Positions 22,936 to 31,492 are shown, counted from the stretch's first letter. The stretch: 42,363 bases of DNA from an uncultured bacterium (GCA_947073515.1 CAMTMC010000020.1:1-42363); one strand, 5' to 3'. A program made the numbers and translations. Notes: generated by a model from the letters alone, not told the origin.

Positions 22936-23910
22936 ATGGACATTTTCTTTGCCCCCATGGAGGGGGTCACCGGCCCCCAGTTCCGCCGGGCCCACCATAA
23001 CCACTTCTCCGGGGTGGACAAATATTACCTGCCCTTCATCAGCCCCACCCAGGACCACCGGTTCACCCCCCGGGAGATCCGCAACGTGGGGCTGGAGGCC
23101 AACCAGGGGATGGAGGTTGTCCCCCAGCTGCTCACCAAAAACGCCCAGGACTTCATCTGGTGCGCCAGGGGCCTGGGCGACATGGGCCACCGGGAGGTCA
23201 ACCTGAACCTGGGCTGTCCCTCCGCCACCGTGGTCACCAAGGGCAAGGGGGCGGGGATGCTCCGGGACCCGGACGGCCTGGAGCGGTTTTTGGAGGAGAT
23301 CTTCTCCGCCGATCTGGGGGAGCTGGAGATTTCCATCAAAACCCGGCTGGGGCTGGAGTCCCCGGAGGAGTTCCCCCGGCTGGCGGAGATTTTCAGCCGC
23401 TTCCCCATCTCCCTGCTCATCCTCCACCCCAGGGTACGGGCGGATTTTTACAAGGTGCCCGTCCGGGGGGAGGAGTTTGTCAAGGCCCTGCCCTATCTCA
23501 AATGCCCGGTGTGCTACAACGGCGGGATCGTCACCGCCGCCGGGTGCGCCCGGCTGGCGGCGGAGCTGCCCCAGATCCACTCGGTTATGATCGGCCAGGG
23601 GCTGGCGGTCAACCCCGCTCTGGCCCGCCAGGCCAAGGGCGGCCCCCCGCTGGGCCGGGAGGAGCTGCGGACCTTCCACGACCAGCTCTACCGCACCTAT
23701 CTCCAGGACTTCTCCGGGGAGCGAAGCACCGTTTTTCACATGAAGGAACTGTGGGGCTACTTCTCCCGGATGTTCGACGGGGGCGAAAAGCTATTTAAGG
23801 AGATCAAAAAAGCCCAGAACGCCCGGAGCTACGAGAGCGCCGCAGCCCGGGTCTTCGACACCCTGCCCCTGCGCCAGGAGGCGGACTGGGAACATCCCTC
23901 TAAAATCTGA
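22936..23910 (+). CDS. tRNA-dihydrouridine synthase family protein (second paralogue)
   Basis: A 324-aa flavoenzyme of the Dus family. FAPMEGVTGPQFRR opens the FMN barrel, the catalytic-cysteine motif is NLNLGCPSATVV (C94), and IKTRLGLESPEEF and IGQGLAVNPAL follow. Where DusB has HGRT, this has HPRVRADFY. It is clearly distinct from the dusB at 14245-15219, so the organism has at least two Dus enzymes with presumably different target uridines. The start follows GAGAGGAG. Confidence 0.88.
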   Translation: MDIFFAPMEGVTGPQFRRAHHNHFSGVDKYYLPFISPTQDHRFTPREIRNVGLEANQGMEVVPQLLTKNAQDFIWCARGLGDMGHREVNLNLGCPSATVVTKGKGAGMLRDPDGLERFLEEIFSADLGELEISIKTRLGLESPEEFPRLAEIFSRFPISLLILHPRVRADFYKVPVRGEEFVKALPYLKCPVCYNGGIVTAAGCARLAAELPQIHSVMIGQGLAVNPALARQAKGGPPLGREELRTFHDQLYRTYLQDFSGERSTVFHMKELWGYFSRMFDGGEKLFKEIKKAQNARSYESAAARVFDTLPLRQEADWEHPSKI

Positions 23911-23949
23911 ACACACCCTCCCGCCGGGAGGCTCCCCCGCTCCACAATC

Positions 23950-23984
23950 AAAACAGTCCCTCCGCTGAGCGGAGGGACTGTTTT
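23950..23984. terminator. Bidirectional terminator
   Basis: A 16-bp perfect stem (AAAACAGTCCCTCCGC with its complement) around TGA, with T runs on both strands. It lies between the convergent Dus and amidohydrolase genes and touches the amidohydrolase stop codon. Confidence 0.92.
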
Positions 23985-24836
23985 TTAGATTCCCAGCAGT
24001 GTTTGGGCGTTGCCGCCCAGGATCGCCTCCCGCTCCCACCGCTCCAGGGGGAGTTCCCGGATCCGCCGCAGGCCGGCCCCCTGGCTGTACCAGGGGCTGT
24101 CCGTGCCAAAGAAAATCCGGTGGGCGCCGAACTTGCCGACCATGCGGACAAACTGCTCCGCCCCCATCAGAGGGATGTGATCCAGGGGGCGGGGCTCCCC
24201 CTCCTCTAAAGGGGCCACATGGCCCAGGGCGTAGGCGGTGTCCAGGCAGACTTCCGTGTCCCACAGCAGCTCCTCCACCCGGTCCCACTGCTGCCAGCCC
24301 CCCATGTGGGCCAGGATCAGCTTCACGGGCCCCACCTGCTTCACCGCCCGGAGGGCCATCTCCGGGGAACAGTTATCCTTCCCCGGGTAGCCGATGTCCA
24401 GCCCCGCATGGGTGAGGACGGCCAGCCCCAGCTCGCCGCACCGGTCCAGAATCCGCAGGTAGCGGATGTCGTCCAGATCCACCCCCTGGTAAACGGGGTG
24501 GAGCTTGATCCCCCGCATCCCCAGGGCGGCCACCCGGGAGAGCTCCTCCTTCCAGCCGGGGAAGTCCGGGTGCATACAGCCAAACGACCAGATATTCGTC
24601 TCAGGGCCCCGGTCATTGAGCCGGGCGGAGGCGTCGTTCACGTGGATCACCTGGCGCTCGTTGGTGGCCACCGGCAAAACCAGGGACGCATCCACCCCGA
24701 ACCGGGCCATGGAACGGGCCAGACCGTCCACCGTGCCGTCGGAGAAGGCCTGGGTGTGGGACAGGGCCTTCAGCTTCTCCACTGTGGGGCGGGCGATCTT
24801 GTCCGGGAAGGTGTGGGTGTGGATGTCAATGATCAT
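23985..24836 (-). CDS. Metal-dependent amidohydrolase (amidohydrolase 2 family)
   Basis: A 283-aa TIM-barrel hydrolase. Metal ligands are in place: H6 and H8 (DIHTHTF), H143 (LTHAG), H177 (LAHMGG) and D246 (GTDSPW), with K111/H113 in GIKLHP. This is the pattern of the PF04909 amidohydrolases, which include decarboxylases and lactonases. The substrate cannot be read from the sequence. It overlaps the end of the alpha/beta hydrolase gene by 11 bp, so the two are co-translated. Confidence 0.88.
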   Translation of the reverse strand: MIIDIHTHTFPDKIARPTVEKLKALSHTQAFSDGTVDGLARSMARFGVDASLVLPVATNERQVIHVNDASARLNDRGPETNIWSFGCMHPDFPGWKEELSRVAALGMRGIKLHPVYQGVDLDDIRYLRILDRCGELGLAVLTHAGLDIGYPGKDNCSPEMALRAVKQVGPVKLILAHMGGWQQWDRVEELLWDTEVCLDTAYALGHVAPLEEGEPRPLDHIPLMGAEQFVRMVGKFGAHRIFFGTDSPWYSQGAGLRRIRELPLERWEREAILGGNAQTLLGI

Positions 24837-25464
24837 GGGGTAAAGCCTCTTTTCTTTGGTTTGTGTCCAAAGTATTCCCCAGCCAGCTGTTCAGGAACGC
24901 CAGCTGCTCCGGGGTGTGGAACCAGTGCTCCCCGCCCTCCATCACGGTGAGGGATGCGCCGTGGGCACGGGCAAATCCCTCCACTGTGGCCGGGGCGGTC
25001 ATGTGATCCCCCTGGGCGTACAGGATGTGGGTGGGGTGGGGCCATCGGATGGGGTGGGCCCGGACAAAATCCAGATATCCCCAGGACAGGGTCTCCCCAA
25101 AGTCCGTGGGGATCTCCCCCCGCTCCCGGAGTTCTCCCTCGTCGGCCCCGGCCCAGGACAGCATGTCCAGAATCAGCCGTTCCATGTCTAGGATGGGGGA
25201 AATGAACAGCGCCCGCTCCACCGGGTAGTCCCGGAGGGCATACATGGCGCAGTATGCCCCCAGGCTGTTGGCCAGCAGGCTGACCCGGCCATATTCCCCT
25301 TCCAGCTCCCGAAAAGCCTTCTGGATGGCAGACTCCGCCCCCCAGGGGGTCAGGTCAGGGAGATCAACCCCCCGCAGGTCATAGCCCTGGCAGGCGGCCT
25401 GGAACTGCCGGGCCTCCCCGGCGTTCCCGCCCTTCCCATGGATGTATAAAATTCCGGCGCGCAA
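24826..25464 (-). CDS. Alpha/beta hydrolase (TTG start)
   Basis: A 212-aa alpha/beta hydrolase. It opens with ILYIHGKGGNAGEA (oxyanion region), the nucleophile is S67 in LLANSLGAY (an A replaces the first Gly of the usual elbow), the acid is probably D153 in QGDHMTAP and the base H180 in GGEHWFHTPEQ. I chose TTG at 25464, 8 bases after GGGAGGG, because the protein then starts right at the first strand. A GTG at 25521 would lie on the promoter. It is coupled to the downstream amidohydrolase. Confidence 0.87.
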   Translation of the reverse strand: MRAGILYIHGKGGNAGEARQFQAACQGYDLRGVDLPDLTPWGAESAIQKAFRELEGEYGRVSLLANSLGAYCAMYALRDYPVERALFISPILDMERLILDMLSWAGADEGELRERGEIPTDFGETLSWGYLDFVRAHPIRWPHPTHILYAQGDHMTAPATVEGFARAHGASLTVMEGGEHWFHTPEQLAFLNSWLGNTLDTNQRKEALPHDH

Positions 25465-25511
25465 CGGCGGTCCCTCCCTCTCTGGCGGCCCTGGGCCTGG
25501 ATACGCTCTCC

Positions 25512-25540
25512 AGCATACCACAGGCCCCGGGATTTGAAAA
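25512..25540 (-). promoter_or_regulatory. Promoter of the hydrolase pair
   Basis: Minus strand TTTTCA at 25535-25540, a 17-bp spacer ending in TGG, and TATGCT at 25512-25517, an extended -10. It lies in the 84-bp gap after the symporter gene. Confidence 0.6.
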
Positions 25541-25548
25541 GGGAATTT

Positions 25549-27111
25549 TTACTGCTTCTCCCCCAGGGCCTCGCTCTGGCGGACCAGAACCTTCTGGTCG
25601 TAGCAGGAGAAGGCCTCCTCCACCAGCTGACGGTCGGGCTTGGGGGTGAGCCAGGAGACCAGGGGCACAATGGCCAGCCCGGCCAGCATACAGAAAGCGC
25701 CGGCGTTGATGGGGGACCGGAGCAGGGCGGGAAGGGCGGTCTTCAGGGGGCTGATCACCGCCAGCATGAACCCGGTGGAGAACAGGAAGCTCACCCAGCA
25801 GGCGGCCTTGGTGGCCTTCTTCCAGTACAGGCCAAAGAGGAAAGGCGCCAGGAAGGCTCCCGCCAGGGCGCCCCAGGACACACCCATCAGCTGGGCGATG
25901 AAGGTGACGCTGGACTTGTACTGGATGATGGCCAGCACCACTGAGATGGCGATGAACACCACGATGAGGCACCGCATCACAAAAACCTGCTTCTTTTGGC
26001 TCATGTCCTTGACAATGTGATCCTTAATCAAATCCAAGGTCAGCGTGGAGCTGGAGGTGAGCACCAGAGAGGACAGGGTGGACATGGAGGCGGACAGCAC
26101 CAGGATAACCACCACCGCCAGCAGAATGTCCGGCAGGCCGGAGAGCATGGTGGGGATGACGCTGTCGTAGCCCCCCACGATGGAGCCGTCGGGGTTGAAG
26201 GCCATCCGGCCGGAGAACAGCCGCCCAAAACCGCCCAGGAAGTAGCAGCCCCCCGCCACAATGGCGGCGAAGGCGGTGGAGATCACCGTGCCGGTGTCGA
26301 TGGCCTTCTCGCTCTTGATGGCGTAGAACTTCTGGACCATCTGGGGCAGGCCCCAGGTGCCCAGGGAGGTGAGGAGCACTACCCCCAGCAGGTTCACAGG
26401 GTCAGGGCCGAAGAAGGAGGCGAACACCCCGGGGACGCTGGAGGCGGCGGGGTCGCTGACCTGGGCCAGGCCCTCCAGGGCGGCCATGAAGCCCCCCTGG
26501 CTTCTCAGCACGGCGGCGATCACCGCCACAATGCCGAAAATCATGATGATGCCCTGGATGAAGTCGTTGATGGCGGTGGCCATGTAGCCGCCGGCGATGA
26601 CATAGACCCCGGTGAGGATGGCCATGACCACCACACAGACGGAGTAGTCGATGTCAAAGGCCATGCCGAACAGCCGGGACAGGCCGTTGTACAGGCTGGC
26701 GGTGTAGGGGATCAGGAAGATGAAGATGATCACCGAGGCGGCGATCTTCAGGGACGGGGAACCGAACCGCTTGCCGAAAAACTCGGGCATGGTGGCGGAG
26801 TCCAGGTGCTGGGTCATGATGCGGGTGCGGCGGCCCAGCACCACCCAGGCCAACAGGGAACCCAGCAGGGCGTTGCCAATCCCCGCCCAGGTGGCGGCGA
26901 TGCCGTATTTCCAGCCGAACTGGCCGGCGTATCCCACAAAGACCACGGCGGAAAAGTAGGAGGTGCCGTAGGCGAAGGCGGTGAGCCAGGGGCCCACAGA
27001 CCGGCCGCCCAGGACGAAGCCGCTGACATCGGTGGCATTTTTCCGGCAGTAGAGGCCGATGCCCACCATCACAGCGAAAAACACAAGGAGCATAGATAAT
27101 TTGATAACCAT
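25549..27111 (-). CDS. Sodium:solute symporter (SSS family)
   Basis: A 520-aa integral membrane protein with about 13 hydrophobic helices. FVLGGRSVGPWLTAFAYGTSYFSAV and GWKYGIAATW are SSS signatures, as is the TSSSTLTLDL segment near helix 9. It couples sodium influx to uptake of an unknown solute (proline, pantothenate and carboxylates are known family substrates). The ATG at 27111 is preferred over one three codons upstream because GGAGAGG is then about 10 bases away. Its location before the hydrolase pair suggests a shared catabolic role. Confidence 0.92.
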   Translation of the reverse strand: MVIKLSMLLVFFAVMVGIGLYCRKNATDVSGFVLGGRSVGPWLTAFAYGTSYFSAVVFVGYAGQFGWKYGIAATWAGIGNALLGSLLAWVVLGRRTRIMTQHLDSATMPEFFGKRFGSPSLKIAASVIIFIFLIPYTASLYNGLSRLFGMAFDIDYSVCVVVMAILTGVYVIAGGYMATAINDFIQGIIMIFGIVAVIAAVLRSQGGFMAALEGLAQVSDPAASSVPGVFASFFGPDPVNLLGVVLLTSLGTWGLPQMVQKFYAIKSEKAIDTGTVISTAFAAIVAGGCYFLGGFGRLFSGRMAFNPDGSIVGGYDSVIPTMLSGLPDILLAVVVILVLSASMSTLSSLVLTSSSTLTLDLIKDHIVKDMSQKKQVFVMRCLIVVFIAISVVLAIIQYKSSVTFIAQLMGVSWGALAGAFLAPFLFGLYWKKATKAACWVSFLFSTGFMLAVISPLKTALPALLRSPINAGAFCMLAGLAIVPLVSWLTPKPDRQLVEEAFSCYDQKVLVRQSEALGEKQ

Positions 27112-27158
27112 AAGTACCATTCCTCTCCGCGCTTTGCTTCTGCGCTTTGTACCGTTGA

Positions 27159-27187
27159 AGTGTAACGCAAAGAAGCGATAAAGTCAA
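27159..27187 (-). promoter_or_regulatory. Promoter of the symporter gene
   Basis: Minus strand TTGACT at 27182-27187, a 17-bp spacer and TACACT at 27159-27164. GCAAAGCG-type sequence just downstream forms partial repeats in the leader (GCGCAGAAGCAAAGCGCGG). Confidence 0.82.
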
Positions 27188-27259
27188 GAGGAATTTTTTT
27201 ATTTTTCAAAAAAATTTTGTCCCGTTGGGTACGGGCGGCGAGGGACAGGACAGCAAAAT

Positions 27260-27286
27260 CCCCCGGCTGACGCAATCAGCCGGGGG
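27260..27286 (-). terminator. Terminator after the membrane protein gene
   Basis: CCCCCGGCTGA, five bases, TCAGCCGGGGG, then ATTTTG on the minus strand, 8 bp after the stop codon at 27295. Confidence 0.85.
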
Positions 27287-27294
27287 TTGATACG

Positions 27295-27699
27295 CTAAGA
27301 CGATGAATTGGAGGATTTTAGGGTCTGGAGGGAGCAGTACCCGCCATAGGCGTGGAGGGCGATCAACGGGAGGACGAACAGAGAAACAACTGCCCATGTG
27401 TACCGAAAGGGAATTACTTCCACACCTATGTTGGCTAGTGCCAACACCAGTACAGGCATCAGCACCCGGCGGCCATACCCGGAAATCATATGCTGCACTT
27501 TCCGCTCCTTCTCCCCCTGGGAGACCCGGGCCATATGGTAGCGGATCACCCTAAGGGGAACATACATCCCGGTGCCCCACCAGATAAAATCTCTCCTGGC
27601 ATGGAGCCCGCTGAAGGCGAATAAAATCGTGACCACCAGACTGACCAGGCACAGCGCCGCTAAGGCGAGCCCTCTGAGGACGATATCCTTGGATTTCAT
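27295..27699 (-). CDS. Membrane protein of unknown function
   Basis: A 134-aa protein with hydrophobic segments at about 8-30 (LRGLALAALCLVSLVVTILFA), 78-95 (RVLMPVLVLALANIGVEV) and 101-118 (WAVVSLFVLPLIALHAY), and a basic cytoplasmic-looking loop (RYHMARVSQGEKERKVQ) between the first two. No family recognised. The start follows AAGGGAGG. It is 29 bp downstream of the broken secreted-protein gene and probably shares its transcript. Confidence 0.75.
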   Translation of the reverse strand: MKSKDIVLRGLALAALCLVSLVVTILFAFSGLHARRDFIWWGTGMYVPLRVIRYHMARVSQGEKERKVQHMISGYGRRVLMPVLVLALANIGVEVIPFRYTWAVVSLFVLPLIALHAYGGYCSLQTLKSSNSSS

Positions 27700-27728
27700 A
27701 GCGGCACCTCCCTTTTTATCCCCAAAGA

Positions 27729-28250
27729 TCAGTTCTCCTTATAGATCACCTTCGTGTGGTAAAGCTCATAAGCGCCGCTCTCTACCCTGTCATACAGGTC
27801 AAAGGTCATTGTGTATCTGGAGCGTATGGGCACCCGCTGGCCAGTTAACGAATTGAGGCGATACCTGGTGTCTGTTCTGGAGTAAACCACAATTTTAGCG
27901 GCCCTTCCAAATCCATGATGATATTTGATAAATTCATCCATCAAATCACTTATATCCGGAAGCAACGCATCAAGAACAGTTTCGGGCGGGTCAAAAAAGC
28001 TGGGGTCGACACAGCCCGCTAAAACGTCTGTGGCAAACGACAGTGCGGCTCCTTCCTTCCGCAACTGCTCGTCAGACTTATATTCCGAATAAAAAAGCCG
28101 GTCTTCTCCGTAATCCCATTAGTAGTCATAATCGACATAGGGCTCCATTTCAGATCCCGACGAAGCGGCAAACACGGGAACAGTCATAGGGAATACCATC
28201 GCAAGGACCAGGAGCATACTGACACTTATCTTAGTGATAATTTTTTTCAT
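27729..28250 (-). pseudogene. Secreted protein gene interrupted by an in-frame TAA
   Basis: The ATG at 28250 (after GGGGAGG) opens a 43-codon frame: a clear signal peptide (MKKIITKISVSMLLVLAMVF, cleavage after VFA) and then SSGSEMEPYVDYDY. TAA follows at 28119-28121. The same frame continues without shift as WDYGEDRLFYSEYKSDEQLR and on to TGA at 27729-27731, a further 129 codons with a protein-like composition. Read through, this is one ~173-codon secreted protein. I take it as a nonsense-mutated gene; programmed readthrough or a separate short peptide are alternatives. No family recognised. AT-richer than its surroundings. Confidence 0.75.
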
Positions 28251-28316
28251 ATGCAACCTCCCCTTTCTGTCTGGATTTCCACTTGTGTTAAAATTAAAGG
28301 AAGCTTCCATATCTAC

Positions 28317-28345
28317 ATTATATACAACAAAGCAGAAAGTGTCAA
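28317..28345 (-). promoter_or_regulatory. Near-consensus promoter of the interrupted gene
   Basis: Minus strand TTGACA at 28340-28345, a 17-bp spacer and TATAAT at 28317-28322. It is a perfect sigma-A match, so the broken gene should still be strongly transcribed. Confidence 0.9.
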
Positions 28346-28369
28346 TAGCATTTTTGTGCATTTTGCGGT

Positions 28370-29977
28370 TTAGAATTTGGCCCCGCCGAACTCCGCCAGG
28401 GTCAGGCCCTTGTTCCGCTCCGTCACCCACTGGATGGACCACTGGGAGGCGAACAGCAGCAGCTGGCTGCCCCTGTAGTCCTCCACCAGCTTTGCGTCGT
28501 TGGGGAGGAGCAGATCCTCCTCCCGCAGGGGCGGGGCGTCCTCGTCCTCCTTGACGATCCACCGCAGGTACTCGTAGGGCAGGCCCTCCTTGTACAGCTC
28601 CACGTTGTACTCCGCCCGGAGGCGGTACTCCAGCACGTCGAACTGAAGGGTGCCCACCACGCCTACAATGACCTCCTCCATGCCGGTATAGGGGGTCTTG
28701 AAGATCTGGATGGCGCCCTCCTGGGCGATCTGCTCCACCCCCTTGAGGAACTGCTTGCGCTTCATGGTGTCCACGGAGCGGATGCGCTGGAAGTGCTCCG
28801 GGGCGAAGGTGGGGATGGGGTCGAAGGCGAACTTTTTCCCCGGGGCGCACAGGGTGTCCCCGATGGAGAAAATCCCCGGGTCAAAGACGCCGATGATATC
28901 CCCGGCGTAGGCCTCCTCAATGATCTCCCGCTCCGCCGCCATCAGCTGCTGGGGCCGGGAGAGGCGCATCTTCTTGCCGCCCTGGAGGTGGTAGACCTCC
29001 TTGTCCGCCTCAAACTTGCCGGAGACCACCCGCATAAAGGCGACGCGGTCCCGGTGGGCCTTGTTCATGTTGGCCTGGATTTTGAAGACAAAGGCGGAAA
29101 AGTTTCCGTCAAAGGAGTCGATGACCTCCTCCCCCGCCTTCCGGGGCAGGGGGGCGGTGGTCATGCAGAGGAATTCCTCCAGAAAGGGCTCCACGCCGAA
29201 GTTGGTGAGGGCGGAGCCAAAAAACACCGGGGACAGCTTGCCGTGGCGGACCCGGTCCAGGTCGAAGTCGCAGGAGGCGCCGTCCAGCAGCTCGATCTCA
29301 TCCACCAGCTGGTCCCGCTTGGCCTGGCCGATGAGGTCCGCCAGGGCGGGGTCGTCGGGCTCGATCTCCGTGGCGGTGGCCGCCCGGGCGTTGGTGTTAG
29401 AGGTAAAATGGATCACCTTCCGGCCCTGGCGGTCATACACCCCCTTGAACTCCTTGCCGCAGCCGATGGGCCAGTTCATGGCGTAGGTGTCAATGCCCAG
29501 CTCGTGCTCCAGCTCCTGGCAGAGCTCGAAGGGGTCCCGGGCCTCCCGGTCCATCTTGTTGATGAAGGTAAAGATAGGGATGTCCCGGAGGGCACAGACC
29601 TTGAAGAGTTTTCTCGTCTGGGCCTCCACGCCCTTGGCGGCGTCGATCACCATGACGGCGGAGTCCGCGGCCATGAGGGTGCGGTAGGTGTCCTCAGAGA
29701 AGTCCTGGTGGCCCGGGGTGTCCAGGATGTTGACGCAGAAGCCCTCATACTGGAACTGCATCACCGAGGAGGTGACGGAGATGCCCCTCTGCTTCTCGAT
29801 CTCCATCCAGTCAGAGGTGGCGGCCCGGGTGTTCTTCTTGCCCTTCACCTGGCCCGCCTGGGCGATGGCCCCGCCGTACAGCAGGAACTTCTCTGTCAGG
29901 GTGGTCTTGCCCGCATCCGGGTGGGAGATGATGGCGAAGGTGCGGCGGCGCTTGATTTCGGCTTCGTAGTTTGACAA
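28370..29977 (-). CDS. prfC: Peptide chain release factor 3 (TTG start)
   Basis: A 535-aa translational GTPase that recycles RF1/RF2 from the ribosome. G1 SHPDAGKTTL, G3 DTPGHQDF and G4 NKMDRE are intact. The RF3-specific KKNTRAATSDWMEIEKQRGISV and the C-terminal VVGTLQFDVLEYRL segment fit, and the length is full. The protein starts with TTG at 29977, 9 bases after GGGAG; no ATG is available at the right place. Its catalytic histidine contrasts with the altered EF-G paralogue at 10219-12291. Confidence 0.96.
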   Translation of the reverse strand: MSNYEAEIKRRRTFAIISHPDAGKTTLTEKFLLYGGAIAQAGQVKGKKNTRAATSDWMEIEKQRGISVTSSVMQFQYEGFCVNILDTPGHQDFSEDTYRTLMAADSAVMVIDAAKGVEAQTRKLFKVCALRDIPIFTFINKMDREARDPFELCQELEHELGIDTYAMNWPIGCGKEFKGVYDRQGRKVIHFTSNTNARAATATEIEPDDPALADLIGQAKRDQLVDEIELLDGASCDFDLDRVRHGKLSPVFFGSALTNFGVEPFLEEFLCMTTAPLPRKAGEEVIDSFDGNFSAFVFKIQANMNKAHRDRVAFMRVVSGKFEADKEVYHLQGGKKMRLSRPQQLMAAEREIIEEAYAGDIIGVFDPGIFSIGDTLCAPGKKFAFDPIPTFAPEHFQRIRSVDTMKRKQFLKGVEQIAQEGAIQIFKTPYTGMEEVIVGVVGTLQFDVLEYRLRAEYNVELYKEGLPYEYLRWIVKEDEDAPPLREEDLLLPNDAKLVEDYRGSQLLLFASQWSIQWVTERNKGLTLAEFGGAKF

Positions 29978-30018
29978 AGGGGTCCACTCCCTTACAAAAA
30001 TTCAAATATTGGCATATT

Positions 30019-30047
30019 ATTTTACCATAAAGGGCCGGGGAGGGCAA
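30019..30047 (-). promoter_or_regulatory. Promoter of prfC
   Basis: Minus strand TTGCCC at 30042-30047, a 17-bp spacer ending TGG and TAAAAT at 30019-30024 (extended -10), about 40 bp before the TTG start. Confidence 0.7.
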
Positions 30048-30164
30048 GAGGGAAAAGAGGGGGGACGGGAGCCACCTGGGCGAAGGCGTTCCGGCGGCCG
30101 GAACAGGCATAAAATCCGCCTAGACATTTTGGTCAAAGAGACTGGAAAATCTATTGAATTTTTG

Positions 30165-30192
30165 TTGACTTTTTATCAAACAGGCATATAAT
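30165..30192 (+). promoter_or_regulatory. Orphan plus-strand promoter between prfC and rplA
   Basis: TTGACT at 30165-30170, a 16-bp spacer and TATAAT at 30187-30192. It points toward the 3' end of rplA, where no plus-strand protein gene of normal size lies, hence the small RNA candidate downstream. Confidence 0.7.
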
Positions 30193-30198
30193 ATATTC

Positions 30199-30346
30199 AT
30201 TATTTGTTTCAGAAGAGGATCCAGCAATATGTCCCTACGGCTCATGCCAGATGAACCCGCCGGACTTGTAAGCCCATTAAAATGCCGAGCCGGAGCAATC
30301 ACAGAAGCTGCAAAAAATCCCCGACCATGCGGTCGGGGATTTCTAT
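30199..30346 (+). ncRNA. Candidate small RNA (or 40-codon ORF transcript)
   Basis: The stretch between the orphan promoter and the terminator hairpin at 30315-30342 would give a transcript of roughly 150 nt. It contains possible stems such as GCCGG near 30262 with CCGGAG near 30291. It also holds a 40-codon frame from the ATG at 30229, preceded by AGAGGA, reading [20 protein letters not shown] and onward, but this frame runs through the terminator and looks unlike a stable protein. I do not recognise an RNA family. The 383-bp gap 29978-30360 holds this, the prfC promoter and nothing else named. Confidence 0.4.
30315..30342. terminator. Terminator of the ribosomal operon, possibly bidirectional
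   Basis: AAATCCCCGACC, four bases, GGTCGGGGATTT. On the minus strand a run of six T follows, so it ends rpmG-secE-nusG-rplK-rplA transcription. On the plus strand the T run is short (TTTCT). Confidence 0.9.
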
Positions 30347-30360
30347 GTTAAAGCATCAAA

Positions 30361-31053
30361 TTACGCCAGCTTAGCGCCGTTGACCTTGACGCCGGGGCCC
30401 ATGGTGGCGGCCACGGTGCAGCTCTTGATATACTGGCCCTTGGCGGCGGCGGGCTTGGCCTTGATGATGGCACCCATCAGAGCGCCGAAGTTCTCGGACA
30501 GCTTCTCAGCGCCGAAGGAGACCTTGCCGATGGGGCAGTGGATGATGTTGGTCTTATCCAGGCGGTACTCCACCTTACCGGCCTTGATCTCGTTAACGGC
30601 CTTGGCCACGTCCATGGTGACGGTTCCGGCCTTGGGGGAGGGCATCAGGCCCTTGGGGCCCAGGACTTTACCCAGACGGCCCACAACGCCCATCATGTCG
30701 GGGGTAGCGACCACCACGTCGAAGTCGAACCAGTTCTCCTTCTGGATCTTCTCCACCATGTCCATCTCGCCCACGAAGTCGGCGCCGGCCTCACGGGCCT
30801 CATCGGCCTTGGCGGCCTTGGCGAACACCAGCACACGCTGGGTCTTGCCGGTGCCGTGGGGCAGGACGATGGCGCCCCGGACCTGCTGGTCGGCGTGGCG
30901 GGAGTCCACGCCCAGCTTCACATGGAGCTCCACGGTCTCGTCGAACTTGGCGGTGGCGGTGTCCACCACCAGCTTCATGGCCTCGTCAGTATCGTACAGA
31001 GCGTTCTTGTCGATCTTCTTGGCGCTCTCCTGATATTTCTTTCCTCTAAACAT
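30361..31053 (-). CDS. rplA: Large ribosomal subunit protein L1
   Basis: A 230-aa L1 protein, which forms the mobile stalk at the E site and in many bacteria represses its own operon. The N-terminus [20 protein letters not shown], the [12 protein letters not shown] block and [20 protein letters not shown] are conserved. The start follows AAGGAGG and lies 13 bp after rplK. Confidence 0.97.
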   Translation of the reverse strand: MFRGKKYQESAKKIDKNALYDTDEAMKLVVDTATAKFDETVELHVKLGVDSRHADQQVRGAIVLPHGTGKTQRVLVFAKAAKADEAREAGADFVGEMDMVEKIQKENWFDFDVVVATPDMMGVVGRLGKVLGPKGLMPSPKAGTVTMDVAKAVNEIKAGKVEYRLDKTNIIHCPIGKVSFGAEKLSENFGALMGAIIKAKPAAAKGQYIKSCTVAATMGPGVKVNGAKLA

Positions 31054-31066
31054 TCTTGTCCCCTCC

Positions 31067-31492
31067 TTACTCGCCCACCACGATGCCCATGGAGCGGGCG
31101 GTGCCGGCGATCATGCTCATGGCGGCCTCGATGGAGGCGGCGTTGAGGTCGGGCATCTTGGTCTCGGCGATCTTGCGCACGTCCTCCTTGCTGATGGTGG
31201 CCACCTTGTTCTTGTTGGGCACACCGGAGGCCTTGTCGATGTTGCAGGCCTTCTTGATCAGCACGGGGGCGGGGGGGGTCTTGGTGATAAAGGTGAAGGA
31301 GCGGTCAGCGTAGACGGTGATGATGACAGGGATAATCAGGCCCACGTCGTTCTTGGTCCGCTCGTTAAACTCCTTGGTGAAGGCGGCGATGTTCACGCCG
31401 TGCTGGCCCAGGGCGGGGCCGACAGGGGGGGCGGGAGTCGCCTTACCAGCGGGAATCTGAAGTTTTACATATCCAGTTACTTTCTGTGCCAC
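31067..31492 (-). CDS. rplK: Large ribosomal subunit protein L11
   Basis: A 141-aa L11 protein, part of the GTPase-associated centre. It starts [20 protein letters not shown] with the conserved [14 protein letters not shown] and a C-terminal GTARSMGI segment. The start is GTG at 31492, 9 bases after GGAGGTG. The frame's earlier starts as far as 31588 would read the spacer beyond the binding site. L11 and L1 are separated from nusG by a palindromic repeat. Confidence 0.97.
   Translation of the reverse strand: MAQKVTGYVKLQIPAGKATPAPPVGPALGQHGVNIAAFTKEFNERTKNDVGLIIPVIITVYADRSFTFITKTPPAPVLIKKACNIDKASGVPNKNKVATISKEDVRKIAETKMPDLNAASIEAAMSMIAGTARSMGIVVGE

Noticed and set aside
30120..30302. 60-codon minus-strand frame between prfC and rplA
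   Set aside because: No binding site; it runs through a promoter-like AT-rich stretch and lacks protein features.
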